This document shows positions 45,633-55,108 of a DNA stretch of 64,000 nucleotides, in pieces. The DNA is taken from contig CACEOF010000005.1 in the NCBI GenBank assembly GCA_902561095.1, positions 1 through 64,000 of the forward strand, written 5' to 3'. The stretch is from an uncultured Pelagibacteraceae bacterium (lineage in GTDB: Bacteria; Pseudomonadota; Alphaproteobacteria; Pelagibacterales; Pelagibacteraceae). The translations under genes were made by a program, and so were the position numbers. The number at the start of each line of letters is the position of its first letter. The first letter of the stretch is position 1. The notes under the pieces are model-generated. The model did not search any database and was not told the origin of the DNA. It worked only from the letters and a program-made list of their open reading frames with translations.

Positions 45633-46022
45633 CTAAATTGAGGATTTTATAGCTTCATAAAGTAAGTCTTTGGTAGTTTCTCCAAGACTTCTATAAACTT
45701 CTTCTTTATTTTTGAAAATTATAAGAGTTGTTTGATATTGAACATTAAATAAATCAGCTATGTTTCTGTTTGTTACATCAAAAGAAAAATATTCAATATT
45801 ATCAAACTCTATGTCATTTAATTTACCATCATTTTTTGCTTTATTTAAAATTTTCATTTGTCCTTCACAAGATGAACAATACTTAATCCAAGAACTAATT
45901 ATAATAACTTTCCCTTCAGATTGAGCCTTATTAAACAGCTTTTGATCAAAAGTTGTTTCCTTTTCCATAGCATTGGCATTCAATATAAATAAAAACAAAA
46001 AAGAGATAAAAATTTTTTTCAT
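45633..46022 (-). CDS. periplasmic thioredoxin-fold protein
   Basis: 129-residue protein with a signal peptide (about 18 residues, ending NANA) and one thioredoxin domain. The redox motif is CSSC at residues 49-52 (WIKYCSSCEGQ), and the cis-Pro position is replaced by Thr-Thr in YQTTLIIFKN. It resembles proteins of the thioredoxin_7/DsbD-gamma kind. Likely a periplasmic thiol-disulfide protein; partner unknown. Convergent with thiV (3-base gap). Confidence 0.75.
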   Translation of the reverse strand: MKKIFISFLFLFILNANAMEKETTFDQKLFNKAQSEGKVIIISSWIKYCSSCEGQMKILNKAKNDGKLNDIEFDNIEYFSFDVTNRNIADLFNVQYQTTLIIFKNKEEVYRSLGETTKDLLYEAIKSSI

Positions 46023-46089
46023 AATGTTAAATTACAATAAATTAAAATTTATTGTAATCCCACAAATTGTCTCTATATAACCTATCTAA

Positions 46090-47025
46090 ATGTCGACTAA
46101 TCAAATCACAATTAAAGATTTATCAAAGGTTTATGATAATGGATTTGAAGCTTTAAAAAAAATTAATTTAGATATTAAAAAAGGTGAAATTATCGCTCTT
46201 CTAGGACCTAATGGTGCTGGTAAGACAACTTTAATTAGTATTATCTGTGGTATCGTAACACCTTCATCAGGAAAAGTAACTGTTGAAGATTTTGATATTA
46301 TTCATGATTATAGGGAAACCCGTTCAAGAATTGGATTAGTTCCTCAAGAACTAACATTAGAATTATTTGAAACAGTTTTTGATAATGTTTCATATTCAAG
46401 AGGGTTAAATGGAAAAAAGCCGAATCCAAAACATATTGAAAAAATTTTAAAAGATTTAAGTATATGGGATAAAAAAGATTCAAGACTTAGACAGCTATCT
46501 GGTGGTATGAAGCGAAGAGTTTTAATTGCTAAAGCTTTATCTCATGAACCTTCAATATTATTTTTGGATGAGCCAACAGCAGGGGTAGATGTTGAGCTCA
46601 GAAGAGATATGTGGAAAGTGGTTGAGGATTTGAGAAAGACTGGAGTTACTATCATCTTAACAACTCATTATATAGAAGAAGCTGAGGCAATTGCTGACAG
46701 AGTAGCTGTAATTAATCAAGGAGAGATTATTGTTATCGATAAGACAGATGAATTGTTAAAAAAAATGGGTCATAAAAAATTAACTATAAATCTTCAAAAT
46801 GAGTTAAATAAAGTGCCTGGCAGTCTAGAACCATATAACTTAGAAATAGGAAGTGATAATAAATCAGTTAATTATACTTATAATGTTAACGCAGAAAGTA
46901 CTGGTATAACTAATTTACTAAAAGATTTAAAGGATGCAGGTTTGAAACTTCAAGATCTTAAAACAGAACAAACTACATTAGAGAAAATATTTGTAAATTT
47001 AGTTAAGGAGAATAATGAAATTTAA
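46090..47025 (+). CDS. ABC-2 exporter ATPase
   Basis: 311-residue ATP-binding subunit. Walker [10 protein letters not shown] near 40-48, signature [15 protein letters not shown], Walker [14 protein letters not shown]-loop [11 protein letters not shown]. The ~90-residue C-terminal extension after residue 220 is typical of YadG/NodI-like exporters. It overlaps the permease gene by 11 bases. The transported substrate is unknown; relatives export lipids, polysaccharides or drugs. Confidence 0.9.
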   Translation: MSTNQITIKDLSKVYDNGFEALKKINLDIKKGEIIALLGPNGAGKTTLISIICGIVTPSSGKVTVEDFDIIHDYRETRSRIGLVPQELTLELFETVFDNVSYSRGLNGKKPNPKHIEKILKDLSIWDKKDSRLRQLSGGMKRRVLIAKALSHEPSILFLDEPTAGVDVELRRDMWKVVEDLRKTGVTIILTTHYIEEAEAIADRVAVINQGEIIVIDKTDELLKKMGHKKLTINLQNELNKVPGSLEPYNLEIGSDNKSVNYTYNVNAESTGITNLLKDLKDAGLKLQDLKTEQTTLEKIFVNLVKENNEI

Positions 47026-47782
47026 TTATTACGCATTTAGAGCAATGTACTTTCATGAAATGGATCGTTTCAAAAGAACATTGATGCAATCTTTATTTTC
47101 ACCAGTTCTCTCAACTTCATTATATTTTATTGTTTTTGGATCTGTTATAGGTGGTTATGTGGAAAAAATTGATGGTATCAGTTATGGATCTTTCATTGTT
47201 CCAGGTTTATTAATGCTTACATTGTTAACTCAATCAATAAGTAACACTTCGTTTGGTATTTTTTTTCCAAAATTTAACGGCACCATGTATGAAATTCTTG
47301 CAGCACCTATTTCAACATTTGAAATTGTACTAGCATTTGTTGGTGCTGGTGCAACTAAAACATTACTTGTCGGTGTAGTAATTTTTTTAACAGCTACTTT
47401 TTTTGTAGAAGTTCAAGTTAAGTATCCATTGTTAATGATTTTTTTATTAGTATTAGTTGCTTTTACATTTGCTTTATTTGGATTTTTAATTGGCTTAATG
47501 AGCTCTAATTTTGAACAAATGTCAATTGTTCCAACTCTAGTGATCACACCTATGGTTTTTTTAGGTGGAAGCTTATACTCTTTAGATATGCTACCAGAAT
47601 TTTGGCAGACGGTTACTTATTTCAACCCAGTAGTATATTTAATTAATGGTCTGCGATTTGCATTTTATGGAGTTTCTGACTTTAATATATGGATTAGTGT
47701 AAGCTTAATGGTTCTATTCCTAGTTATTTGTGTGACTATCGTATCTGTACTACTAAAAAAAGGTTATAAAATTAAGACTTAA
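47015..47782 (+). CDS. ABC-2 type exporter permease
   Basis: 255-residue membrane protein with six hydrophobic segments and the ABC-2 signature region ending in [31 protein letters not shown] near residues 187-218. The N-terminus is [19 protein letters not shown] followed by [21 protein letters not shown]. This is the YadH/NodJ type that forms a dimer with the ATPase upstream. Its stop overlaps the stop of the convergent dmdA-like gene by 4 bases. Confidence 0.9.
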   Translation: MKFNYYAFRAMYFHEMDRFKRTLMQSLFSPVLSTSLYFIVFGSVIGGYVEKIDGISYGSFIVPGLLMLTLLTQSISNTSFGIFFPKFNGTMYEILAAPISTFEIVLAFVGAGATKTLLVGVVIFLTATFFVEVQVKYPLLMIFLLVLVAFTFALFGFLIGLMSSNFEQMSIVPTLVITPMVFLGGSLYSLDMLPEFWQTVTYFNPVVYLINGLRFAFYGVSDFNIWISVSLMVLFLVICVTIVSVLLKKGYKIKT

Positions 47783-48918
47783 CTACTAGCTATTTTCTTT
47801 TTAGGATCATAAAAAGGCTTTTCAACTACAATAGCTTCAAATTTATTCTCATTTGTTTCAACTATTAACTTAGTTCCAACTGCAGAATATTTAATATTTA
47901 CCATTGCAAGTGCAATATTCTTTTTTAATCTTGGCGAATATACAGCAGAGGTTACTTTACCAATTTTATTATTATCTTTTTTAATAGACCAGAAAGTTGT
48001 ATTTGGACCAGATAGCGGTTCACAATTAATCTCTAAGCCAACTTGTTTTCTTTTAATTCCTTCGGATTTAATTTTTTTTAAAGCAGCCTTTCCTATAAAT
48101 TCAATATCGTTATCTAAAGACACTAAACGGTCAAAACCTAATTCAAATGGATTTGTATGTATATCAGCATCAGCGTGATATGATAGCATTCCACCTTCAA
48201 TTCTTCTTATAGAAGAAGTGTGACCTGGCTGAAGACCATATTCTTTTCCAGCATTCATTATTTTTTCATACAGTTCATTTCCTTTAGAACCATCTCTTAA
48301 AAATAATTCATAACCAAATTCACTCGACCAGCCTGTTCTAGAAACAATTAAAGGTATGCCATCTAAATTATATTCTTTAAACCAATAATATTTTAAATCT
48401 TTAATACTCTCACCGAATAATTTAAACATGATGTCTTTTGAAGTAGGACCTTGTAACTGTAATGGTGAAACATCAGGTTCAGATATATTGACATTTAAAC
48501 CTGAATTAACTGCAACGCCTTGAGCCCAAAACAATACATCACTGTCTGCAAGTGAAAGCCAAAAATGATTTTCGGCCAATCTTAACAAAACTGGATCATT
48601 TAATATTCCACCCTCGTTATTAGTTATTAAAACATATTTACACTGACCAATCGAAATATTTGAAAGATCTCTAGGGGTTAACAGTTGAGTAAATTTGTAT
48701 GCATCTGGCCCAGTAATTTCTACCTGTCTTTCAACAGCAACATCACAAAGAATTGATTTTTCAATTAAATTCCAGAAATTTTGCTCAGGATTACCAAAAT
48801 CTCTTGGAATATACATATGATTGTAGACCGAAAAACCAGTTGCACCCCATTTCACTGTAGAGTCAAAATAGGGAGATTTCCTAATTTGAGTACCAAAACC
48901 AAAGTTTTTATTAGTCAT
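47779..48918 (-). CDS. DmdA-like demethylase (GcvT family)
   Basis: 379-residue protein of the aminomethyltransferase fold. It matches the SAR11 DMSP demethylase DmdA pattern at many places: WGATGFSVYNHMYIPRDFG, DVAVERQVEITGPDAYKFTQLLTPRDL, GQCKYVLITNNEGGILNDPV, ENHFWLSLADSDVLFWAQG, VNISEPDVSPLQLQGP, SRTGWSSEFGYELFLRDGSKG, and YSPRLKKNIALAMV. DmdA transfers a methyl group from dimethylsulfoniopropionate to tetrahydrofolate. Some segments differ (PGHTSSIRRIEGGMLSYHADAD), so it may be another DmdA clade or a paralogue with a related methylated substrate. Downstream of aceA on the same strand, after a terminator. Confidence 0.75.
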   Translation of the reverse strand: MTNKNFGFGTQIRKSPYFDSTVKWGATGFSVYNHMYIPRDFGNPEQNFWNLIEKSILCDVAVERQVEITGPDAYKFTQLLTPRDLSNISIGQCKYVLITNNEGGILNDPVLLRLAENHFWLSLADSDVLFWAQGVAVNSGLNVNISEPDVSPLQLQGPTSKDIMFKLFGESIKDLKYYWFKEYNLDGIPLIVSRTGWSSEFGYELFLRDGSKGNELYEKIMNAGKEYGLQPGHTSSIRRIEGGMLSYHADADIHTNPFELGFDRLVSLDNDIEFIGKAALKKIKSEGIKRKQVGLEINCEPLSGPNTTFWSIKKDNNKIGKVTSAVYSPRLKKNIALAMVNIKYSAVGTKLIVETNENKFEAIVVEKPFYDPKKKIASS

Positions 48919-49008
48919 TTTGAAAAATGCTTAACAGATGTGATTAGTTTTGCAAAGAAATTCAATTTGCATCAATTAGTTTCTTAGTATTGAGAGATTA
49001 AATTAATT

Positions 49009-49034
49009 AAAAAAATAGCCCAGTTAAGGGCTAT
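49009..49034 (-). terminator. intrinsic terminator of aceA
   Basis: On the minus strand a 7-base stem (ATAGCCC/GGGCTAT, arms 49028-49034 and 49015-49021) with a 6-base loop is followed by a T-run (49014 down to 49009 and beyond). It lies 27 bases past the aceA stop and before the dmdA-like gene, which therefore needs its own promoter in 48919-49008. Confidence 0.85.
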
Positions 49035-49061
49035 AAAAAAATGGAGAGGGGGATTTATTTT

Positions 49062-50336
49062 TTAAAATTGTTCAGATTCTGTTGATCCAGCCATTGCGTT
49101 TGTTGAGGTTTGACCACTGCTAATAGTATTTGAAACTGCATCAAAATAAGACGTACCGACTTCTCTTTGGTGTTTTACGCTAGTATATCCATCTTTTTCT
49201 CTAGCAAATTCTTGTTCCTGGATTCTTGAGTAAGCAGACATACCTTCTTTTCTATATTTCTCAGCAAGTTCAAAAATTGCAATATTTTGTGTATGAAATC
49301 CTGCTAAAGTAATAAATTGGAATTTATAACCCATTTTAGAAATCTCTTTTTGAAATGATGCTATTTCATTGTCACTTAAATGTTTTTTCCAGTTAAAAGA
49401 GGGAGAGCAATTGTAAGCTAACATTTGTCCTGGATATTTTGAATGAATTGCATCAGCAAATTTTTTAGCTTCTTCTAAGTTAGGAGTTGCTGTTTCACAC
49501 CAAATTAAATCACAATATGGAGCATAAGCTAAACCTCTGGAAATGGCTTGATCAATTCCATGTCTTACATAATGAAAACCTTCTGGGGATCTTTCTCCTG
49601 TTAAAAAAGGTTTATCATTTTCGTCGTAATCATTAGTAATAAGTTTTGCAGCATTAGCATCAGTTCTTGCACAAATAACTAATGGAACATCAGCGATATC
49701 TGCTGCAAGTCTTGCAGCTTTTAAATTTTTTACTGCTGATCCAGTTGGAATAAGAACTTTACCTCCCATATGGCCACATTTTTTTTCACTTGCTAATTGA
49801 TCTTCAAAATGAACACCTGCTACACCAGCTTTAATAAATTTTTTAGTAAGTTCAAAAACATTTAATGGACCTCCAAAACCGGCTTCTCCATCTGCAATGA
49901 TTGGTAGCATATAGTCTATCTTGTTTTCTTTAGTCATTTCTCCATCAGCAATTTCCATGTGCTGAATTTGATCTGCTCTTAACAATGCATTATTGATTGA
50001 CTCAACTAATTTAGGGGCACTATCATAAGGATAAAGTGATTGATCTGGATACATTTCTCCAGCTGTATTTGCATCAGCAGCTACTTGCCAACCACTGAGG
50101 TATATGGCTTTTAAACCTGCTTTAGCATGTTGAACAGCATGGTTACCCGACATGCAACCTAAAGTATTAACATAGTTTTCCTCATTTAGTAGTTTTCTTA
50201 ATTTTAAAGATAATTGTTTACATAATGAATATTCAATCTTTATTGAACCTCTCAAGCGCTCAACGTCCTGTTTTGTAAATTCACTATCAAATGAAGTTAT
50301 GTTATTTACTTGATCTATAATTTTCTCAGCGCTCAT
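49062..50336 (-). CDS. aceA: isocitrate lyase
   Basis: 424-residue enzyme of the glyoxylate shunt that splits isocitrate into succinate and glyoxylate. The catalytic [16 protein letters not shown] carries the active-site Cys; [32 protein letters not shown] [30 protein letters not shown] and [11 protein letters not shown] are further family blocks. A small ORF precedes it on the same strand, and the divergent ScfR-type regulator beyond is a likely controller. A terminator follows. An RBS-like AAGGAGC lies upstream of the ATG. Confidence 0.98.
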   Translation of the reverse strand: MSAEKIIDQVNNITSFDSEFTKQDVERLRGSIKIEYSLCKQLSLKLRKLLNEENYVNTLGCMSGNHAVQHAKAGLKAIYLSGWQVAADANTAGEMYPDQSLYPYDSAPKLVESINNALLRADQIQHMEIADGEMTKENKIDYMLPIIADGEAGFGGPLNVFELTKKFIKAGVAGVHFEDQLASEKKCGHMGGKVLIPTGSAVKNLKAARLAADIADVPLVICARTDANAAKLITNDYDENDKPFLTGERSPEGFHYVRHGIDQAISRGLAYAPYCDLIWCETATPNLEEAKKFADAIHSKYPGQMLAYNCSPSFNWKKHLSDNEIASFQKEISKMGYKFQFITLAGFHTQNIAIFELAEKYRKEGMSAYSRIQEQEFAREKDGYTSVKHQREVGTSYFDAVSNTISSGQTSTNAMAGSTESEQF

Positions 50337-50386
50337 ATGCTCCTTATCCAGCTATAATTTTAGAAAATAAATTTAAGTAGAAAAAA

Positions 50387-50548
50387 CTAATTATTATCGC
50401 TTGAAGTTTCGATAAGATCGTTCATTCCACTTGAACCCCAATCACAGTGATCATCCCTCATGTAAATACCTCTACTATTATGACGATCTAAATCCTCTTT
50501 TCTTATGATTTGAGCTTCATTTTCTGTGTTTTTTATTTTTTTGTTCAT
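50387..50548 (-). CDS. small hypothetical protein upstream of aceA (53 aa)
   Basis: Complete 54-codon frame starting ATG and ending TAG, 50 bases before the aceA start on the same strand. The product is soluble and polar: MNKKIKNTENEAQIIRKEDL, then RHNSRGIYMRDDHCDWG and a Ser/Asp/Asn-rich tail. It has one Cys and a Trp, and its amino-acid content is less Lys/Ile-biased than random AT-rich frames, which favours it being real. I do not recognise it. It would be the first gene of an aceA operon driven from the region containing the TTTACAA motifs. Confidence 0.6.
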   Translation of the reverse strand: MNKKIKNTENEAQIIRKEDLDRHNSRGIYMRDDHCDWGSSGMNDLIETSSDNN

Positions 50549-50570
50549 GTAAATCTTATAATTTACTAAA

Positions 50571-50650
50571 TTTACAAAAGCTATAAAAAAAGATAAAAAG
50601 CTTGTAAATCAAATAAAAAAATTGTAAAAATAAATTTACAAAATTTACAA
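50571..50650. promoter_or_regulatory. cluster of five TTTACAA/TTGTAAA motifs (aceA-scfR control region)
   Basis: Copies occur at 50571-50577 (+), 50602-50608 (-), 50622-50628 (-), 50635-50641 (+) and 50644-50650 (+). The third and fourth make a perfect inverted repeat TTGTAAA-N6-TTTACAA. The cluster fills the gap between the divergent small-ORF/aceA unit and the regulator gene and ends 8 bases before the regulator ATG. It probably holds the operators of that regulator. Confidence 0.65.
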
Positions 50651-50658
50651 AAAGTAAA

Positions 50659-52095
50659 ATGAGTCAAATAGATCTAAAAATAGGCCCAAAAATCAAGGCA
50701 TTTAGAAGACAACTTGGACTTCAAGCAAACAAATTAGCTGAAGATTTAAAAATTTCTCCTAGTTATTTAAATTTAATCGAGAGTGGTAAAAGAAAAATTG
50801 ATGGAGATTTGCTTTTAAATGTCTGTGAAAAGTTAAATATTCAACTATCTGACCTTACATCAAAAACTGATATTAATCTTCAAAACACTATCTCAGAAAT
50901 TCTAGATGATAGTTTGTTTGAGGATTTAGATATTTTAGGACCAGAAGTAAAAGATTTAGTTAGTACAAATCCAAAAATTGGAAAAGCAATAGTTAGATTA
51001 GGAGATATATTAAAGAAAAAAGATCATGAATTAATAAATAAGATTGAGACACTCTCTGGAAAAATTGTAGACAATAGAAAAAATTCTTTTCCAGGTGAAG
51101 TAATCTCTGACTTCTTACAGGACAATAAAAATTACTTTCCAAAATTAGAAGAATTTGCAAATAAAGTTTTTGATAAAATCCAAAAAAATAATCGAACTCG
51201 ATATATTGCACTTTGTGAATATTTAAATACCGAGTATTCTATAACAGTAAAAGATGTAATCCCTGACGAGAAAAAACCTTTTTCAAAAATTTATAAAAAA
51301 AATAAAAAAGAACTTTTATTAAGCGATTATAGTTCATTAGAGACTAAAAAATTATATGCTGCTGCTCAAATAGCTCAAGAGGGAGCAAGTAAAGAAATAG
51401 ATAATTATTTATCAAAATTTAATTTTCCATCTGAAGAGTCTACAAAATTAACAAAAGTTGCTTTGTTAAATTATTGTGCTGCTGCAATTTTAATGCCCTA
51501 TAAATTATTTCACGCTGAATGTAAAAAACTTAAATATGATTTAGAGTTATTACAAAATACATTTGCAACATCCTTTGAACAAGTTGCACATAGAGTAACA
51601 TGCTTGCAAGATCCAAAACTTCCTGGAATTCCATTTCATTTTTTAAGAGTAGATATGGCTGGCAATATTTCTAAAAGATTTTCATTATCAGGAATTGATA
51701 TTCCAAGATATGGTGGAGCTTGCCCTAGATGGAATGTTTATTCAGCATTTACAAGACCTGGAATCATTCAAGCCGCAGTTAGTAAAATGAACAATGGTGA
51801 AAAATATGTTTGTATTGCAAGAACCGTAGAAAAGGGTATTGGAAGATTTGGACAAGCTAAAAGTGTTTTATCAATTGGTCTTGGTTGTGAAGCGAAATAT
51901 GCAAAAGATTTTGTTTATACAGAAAACATAAATATCAATGACAAATCTTCAGAAATACCAATTGGTGTGTCCTGTAGGACCTGTGACAGATTAGATTGTT
52001 CACAAAGAGCTTTTCCACCTTTACATAAAAAATTTGATATAGATTTAAACTCTAGAGGAGTTTCTGTTTATGTTAGTGATAGTAATTCCAAATAA
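50659..52095 (+). CDS. XRE-family regulator with IrrE/DUF2083 domains (ScfR/RamB type)
   Basis: 478-residue regulator. Residues about 8-64 form a Cro/C1 helix-turn-helix (IKAFRRQLGLQANKLAEDL, SPSYLNLIESGKRKI). The middle (about 215-300) resembles the IrrE/peptidase M78-like domain, without a clear HExxH: the position reads YKLFHAECKK. The C-terminal domain (about 320-470) is DUF2083, ending in GVSCRTCDRLDCSQRAFPPLHK with three conserved Cys. Such proteins (ScfR, RamB) respond to acyl-CoA or carbon state and regulate glyoxylate-cycle and acyl metabolism. It is divergent from aceA, fitting that role. Confidence 0.88.
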   Translation: MSQIDLKIGPKIKAFRRQLGLQANKLAEDLKISPSYLNLIESGKRKIDGDLLLNVCEKLNIQLSDLTSKTDINLQNTISEILDDSLFEDLDILGPEVKDLVSTNPKIGKAIVRLGDILKKKDHELINKIETLSGKIVDNRKNSFPGEVISDFLQDNKNYFPKLEEFANKVFDKIQKNNRTRYIALCEYLNTEYSITVKDVIPDEKKPFSKIYKKNKKELLLSDYSSLETKKLYAAAQIAQEGASKEIDNYLSKFNFPSEESTKLTKVALLNYCAAAILMPYKLFHAECKKLKYDLELLQNTFATSFEQVAHRVTCLQDPKLPGIPFHFLRVDMAGNISKRFSLSGIDIPRYGGACPRWNVYSAFTRPGIIQAAVSKMNNGEKYVCIARTVEKGIGRFGQAKSVLSIGLGCEAKYAKDFVYTENININDKSSEIPIGVSCRTCDRLDCSQRAFPPLHKKFDIDLNSRGVSVYVSDSNSK

Positions 52096-52259
52096 TGATA
52101 AAATTTATAATCCCAGCTGTTATAGTTTTCTTGATTGTTTTGTTTTGGGAAAAAATTACTGAATTTGCTGAAAAAAAATTAAATATTAAACTTAATTATA
52201 TAGTTGTTAGCACCATTGTTGTAATTATAGCAACTATTCTCTTACTCTTAAATTACTAG
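52095..52259 (+). CDS. small membrane protein (54 aa)
   Basis: 55-codon frame whose ATG overlaps the regulator stop in TAATG. The product has two hydrophobic segments, IIPAVIVFLIVLFW (about 5-18) and YIVVSTIVVIIATILLLL (about 36-53), separated by a charged stretch EKITEFAEKKLNIK. It ends 5 bases before the next gene start. Tight packing and two clean membrane segments support it. No family is recognised. Confidence 0.55.
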   Translation: MIKFIIPAVIVFLIVLFWEKITEFAEKKLNIKLNYIVVSTIVVIIATILLLLNY

Positions 52260-52264
52260 AGAAA

Positions 52265-52534
52265 ATGCCAAAAATTGATCATTCAAAATATAAAATTGAG
52301 GAGTCTGATGGTGTATTTACATTCAAAAATGACAATACAACATTAGGCTTTGTAAGATTTAATAGCATAGGAGAAGTAGAATATATTTTTGTAAATCCAT
52401 TGTTTAGAAAGCAAGGTTTAGCCACAAAATTATTAAAACTAGTAAAAGACAAAACAAGAAAAAAAATTATACTTCAAAAACCTATAAGTCCTCTAGGGTC
52501 TAAATTATTGAATTCTTTAAATCGATGGAAATAA
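52265..52534 (+). CDS. small GNAT-family acetyltransferase
   Basis: 89-residue protein with a truncated N-acetyltransferase fold: VEYIFVNPLFRKQGLATKLLKLVKD at residues 39-63 holds the acetyl-CoA motif (R/Q-x-x-G-x-G/A). At 89 residues it resembles the short GCN5-related (YjdJ/GNAT_2-like) proteins. Substrate unknown. It follows the small membrane gene by 5 bases, so it lies in the same operon as the regulator. Confidence 0.7.
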   Translation: MPKIDHSKYKIEESDGVFTFKNDNTTLGFVRFNSIGEVEYIFVNPLFRKQGLATKLLKLVKDKTRKKIILQKPISPLGSKLLNSLNRWK

Positions 52535-52573
52535 AATCTCATAGTTGTTTTTACTTACCGTAATTTTAAAAAA

Positions 52574-55108
52574 TTATTGATTTCTTATAAGTGGATAGAT
52601 TTTGGGATTCAAATATTTTAAATTGGTAATTAAAATCAATATTAAAGTAATAAACCCAATTGAAAGACCTAAATAAAATAAAACTTTAAAGTCAAACTGC
52701 CAAACTAGTTCAAATATATTTTCCATTATAAATTTAGACCCTATTACAGCAAAAAAAGTTGCAATCAAAATCACAGACATAAAAATAATGATAAATTCAA
52801 TTAAGGATGATAAAATAATTTGTTTTTTTGAAAAACCTAAGATTTTGAAAACTAGATTTTGATATTCTTTAATTTTTCCCTGAACAATGATTGCACTTGA
52901 TATTACAATTAAACCTATAATAATTGTTACAGCAGAAATTAAAGTAACAGCAATAAATACTTTGTTTAAAACTGTAGTTACTTTTAAAAGATAATCTGCA
53001 ATTTTAATCATGGATAAACTTGGCATTACCTCCAGCATTTCTGTTTCATCAAATTTATCAGTATTAAATTTTGCAGTTGCTAAATATTCATATGGTATTT
53101 TATTTGCAAATTGTGGGTTAAACAGCATTGCAAAATTAATACTTAGATCACGGTAATCTACTTCTCTAAAGTTTATTACTTTCCCATCAATTTCACGTCC
53201 ATAAATGTTTAAAGTAAATACATCGCCCAATCTAATATTAAAATCTTTTGCAACTTTAGCATCCAGTGATATTTGTAACTGATTTGGCTTAGATAAATCC
53301 CACCATTCACCCTTTATGAGTGGATTATCTTTTGGAATATCCTCTACCCACGAAGATCTTCGTTCACTTCGAATTACCCAGTAACTATCATTATCTGGTT
53401 TGATGTATGTATTAGGATCAACTCCATTAATTTTTACAATACCAGATGATACCATTGGAACTATTTCAATATTTGCATCTTTATCCATATTTAAAATACC
53501 TTGCTCAAATTTTTCACGCTCTCCTTTTTGTATTCCAACAAAAAAATAATCAGGTGCAATATCAGGTATTGATTTAGCAATTTCTCTTTGGAAATTAGTA
53601 CCCACTAAAGCCAAAGTTAACAATAATGTAACGCCCAACCCCAGAGACATTACAGTAATAGGAGTAATACTTTTTGTTTGAGTAATATTTTTAATTGAGA
53701 CTTTAAGCGAAACAATTGAACTAGACTTAAATTTTTTTAGAAGAAAAATAATTAATTTAGAAAGTAAGAAAAAAACTATTAAACACACAAAAAAAGCAAC
53801 AAAATATCCCAAACTATAGGTTGGCTGTTCAGATCCAATTGTAAATAATAAAATTAAAATAGATAACATTATAAAACTTACAGCGACTGATTTTGTTGAA
53901 TAATAAAATCGTAGATTTTGAAATACATTTCTAAACAAATTAGAAGCTTTTACTTGATCAACAGAACTTATTGTTGGTATAGAAAAAATTACAAGGACCA
54001 GTAATCCAACCAAAAATATTTTAAAAAAATTTAAAAATGAAAAAACAGGGTAAACATTTAATCCCAATCCATCAGACAAGTATTTATCTGCTATTGGAAC
54101 AATTAAGAAACTAGAACCATAGGAAATTACAGTAATAACAAACAGTAAAATAAATAATTGCAGATAATACAGTGTTTTTATATTTCCAGAATAAAATCCA
54201 ACTGCTTTTCTGACAGCAATTGACATATTGTTTTGATTGATAAAAGATAACAAAGTATTTGCAATTCCAATTCCTGCGATCAACATTGCGCTTATAGATA
54301 CAAGAGATAAAAATTGAGAAAAATTGTTAATAATTCTTTTAATACCACTTGCTGAATTTTCAGGGTATCTAAGTTTTACTTTTTGGTCGTTTTTAAAAAT
54401 ATTTTCGATTTTTTTTTCTATTAGTTCTGGGTCTTCATCATTGTTAAATTTTACTTTATATTCATAATTTAAAAAACTTCCTATTCCATTTAGTTTTAAT
54501 ATTTCTAAAGTTTGTTTGCCAGCTAGGGCCCAATCACCAAATGCAACAAATCCACTTACATCTGGTACTGATTTAATAATTCCAATGACAGTAAAGTTTT
54601 GGTCTTGAACTTTAACTTGCTCGTTAATTTTTATGTCAAGTGTCTTTGATAAACTTTTGTTAATTAAAATTGTATTTGGCTCTCTTTGCATCCTTTCATA
54701 AGCATCGATTGGCTCATAATCAACTTCACCATAAAGTGGATATTTTTCATCCACAGTTTTAATTCTTGTAAATAAAGATTTATTTTTCTCTCTTCCAGTT
54801 GTTGAAAGCATCGTACTAAATTCAATCATTTGAGATACTGTTGCAAATTCTTTAACTTGATTTACCAAATCCAAGTTTCCTTGATTACGATTGTAATCAA
54901 TCTCTAAATCCCCACCTAATAATGCTTTGGCATTATCATTTAGCTCTTTTTTCAAACTATCTTCGATTGTGAAAATAGCACTTAAAATAAAAAGGCTAAT
55001 AAACAGAGTTATAATGATGCTTGAGATTTTATGATAGTTTCTACTTAAATCTTTTAAAGCATATTTAAGTATTAAATTAAATTCTGAAGAGTTATTTGAT
55101 TTTTCCAT
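52574..55108 (-). CDS. FtsX-like ABC permease (YbbP type)
   Basis: 844-residue membrane protein with two FtsX-type halves, as in YbbP. Hydrophobic segments occur near the N-terminus (IIITLFISLFILSAIF), a cluster of three at about 275-390, two at about 400-455, and three in the C-terminal 130 residues; a large periplasmic domain separates the first ones and another lies around 500-700. The start at 55108 is preferred over 55156 because the ATG lies within the end of the ATPase gene (17-base overlap) and the upstream version reads through a basic low-complexity stretch. Such complexes move lipophilic molecules. Confidence 0.85.
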   Translation of the reverse strand: MEKSNNSSEFNLILKYALKDLSRNYHKISSIIITLFISLFILSAIFTIEDSLKKELNDNAKALLGGDLEIDYNRNQGNLDLVNQVKEFATVSQMIEFSTMLSTTGREKNKSLFTRIKTVDEKYPLYGEVDYEPIDAYERMQREPNTILINKSLSKTLDIKINEQVKVQDQNFTVIGIIKSVPDVSGFVAFGDWALAGKQTLEILKLNGIGSFLNYEYKVKFNNDEDPELIEKKIENIFKNDQKVKLRYPENSASGIKRIINNFSQFLSLVSISAMLIAGIGIANTLLSFINQNNMSIAVRKAVGFYSGNIKTLYYLQLFILLFVITVISYGSSFLIVPIADKYLSDGLGLNVYPVFSFLNFFKIFLVGLLVLVIFSIPTISSVDQVKASNLFRNVFQNLRFYYSTKSVAVSFIMLSILILLFTIGSEQPTYSLGYFVAFFVCLIVFFLLSKLIIFLLKKFKSSSIVSLKVSIKNITQTKSITPITVMSLGLGVTLLLTLALVGTNFQREIAKSIPDIAPDYFFVGIQKGEREKFEQGILNMDKDANIEIVPMVSSGIVKINGVDPNTYIKPDNDSYWVIRSERRSSWVEDIPKDNPLIKGEWWDLSKPNQLQISLDAKVAKDFNIRLGDVFTLNIYGREIDGKVINFREVDYRDLSINFAMLFNPQFANKIPYEYLATAKFNTDKFDETEMLEVMPSLSMIKIADYLLKVTTVLNKVFIAVTLISAVTIIIGLIVISSAIIVQGKIKEYQNLVFKILGFSKKQIILSSLIEFIIIFMSVILIATFFAVIGSKFIMENIFELVWQFDFKVLFYLGLSIGFITLILILITNLKYLNPKIYPLIRNQ

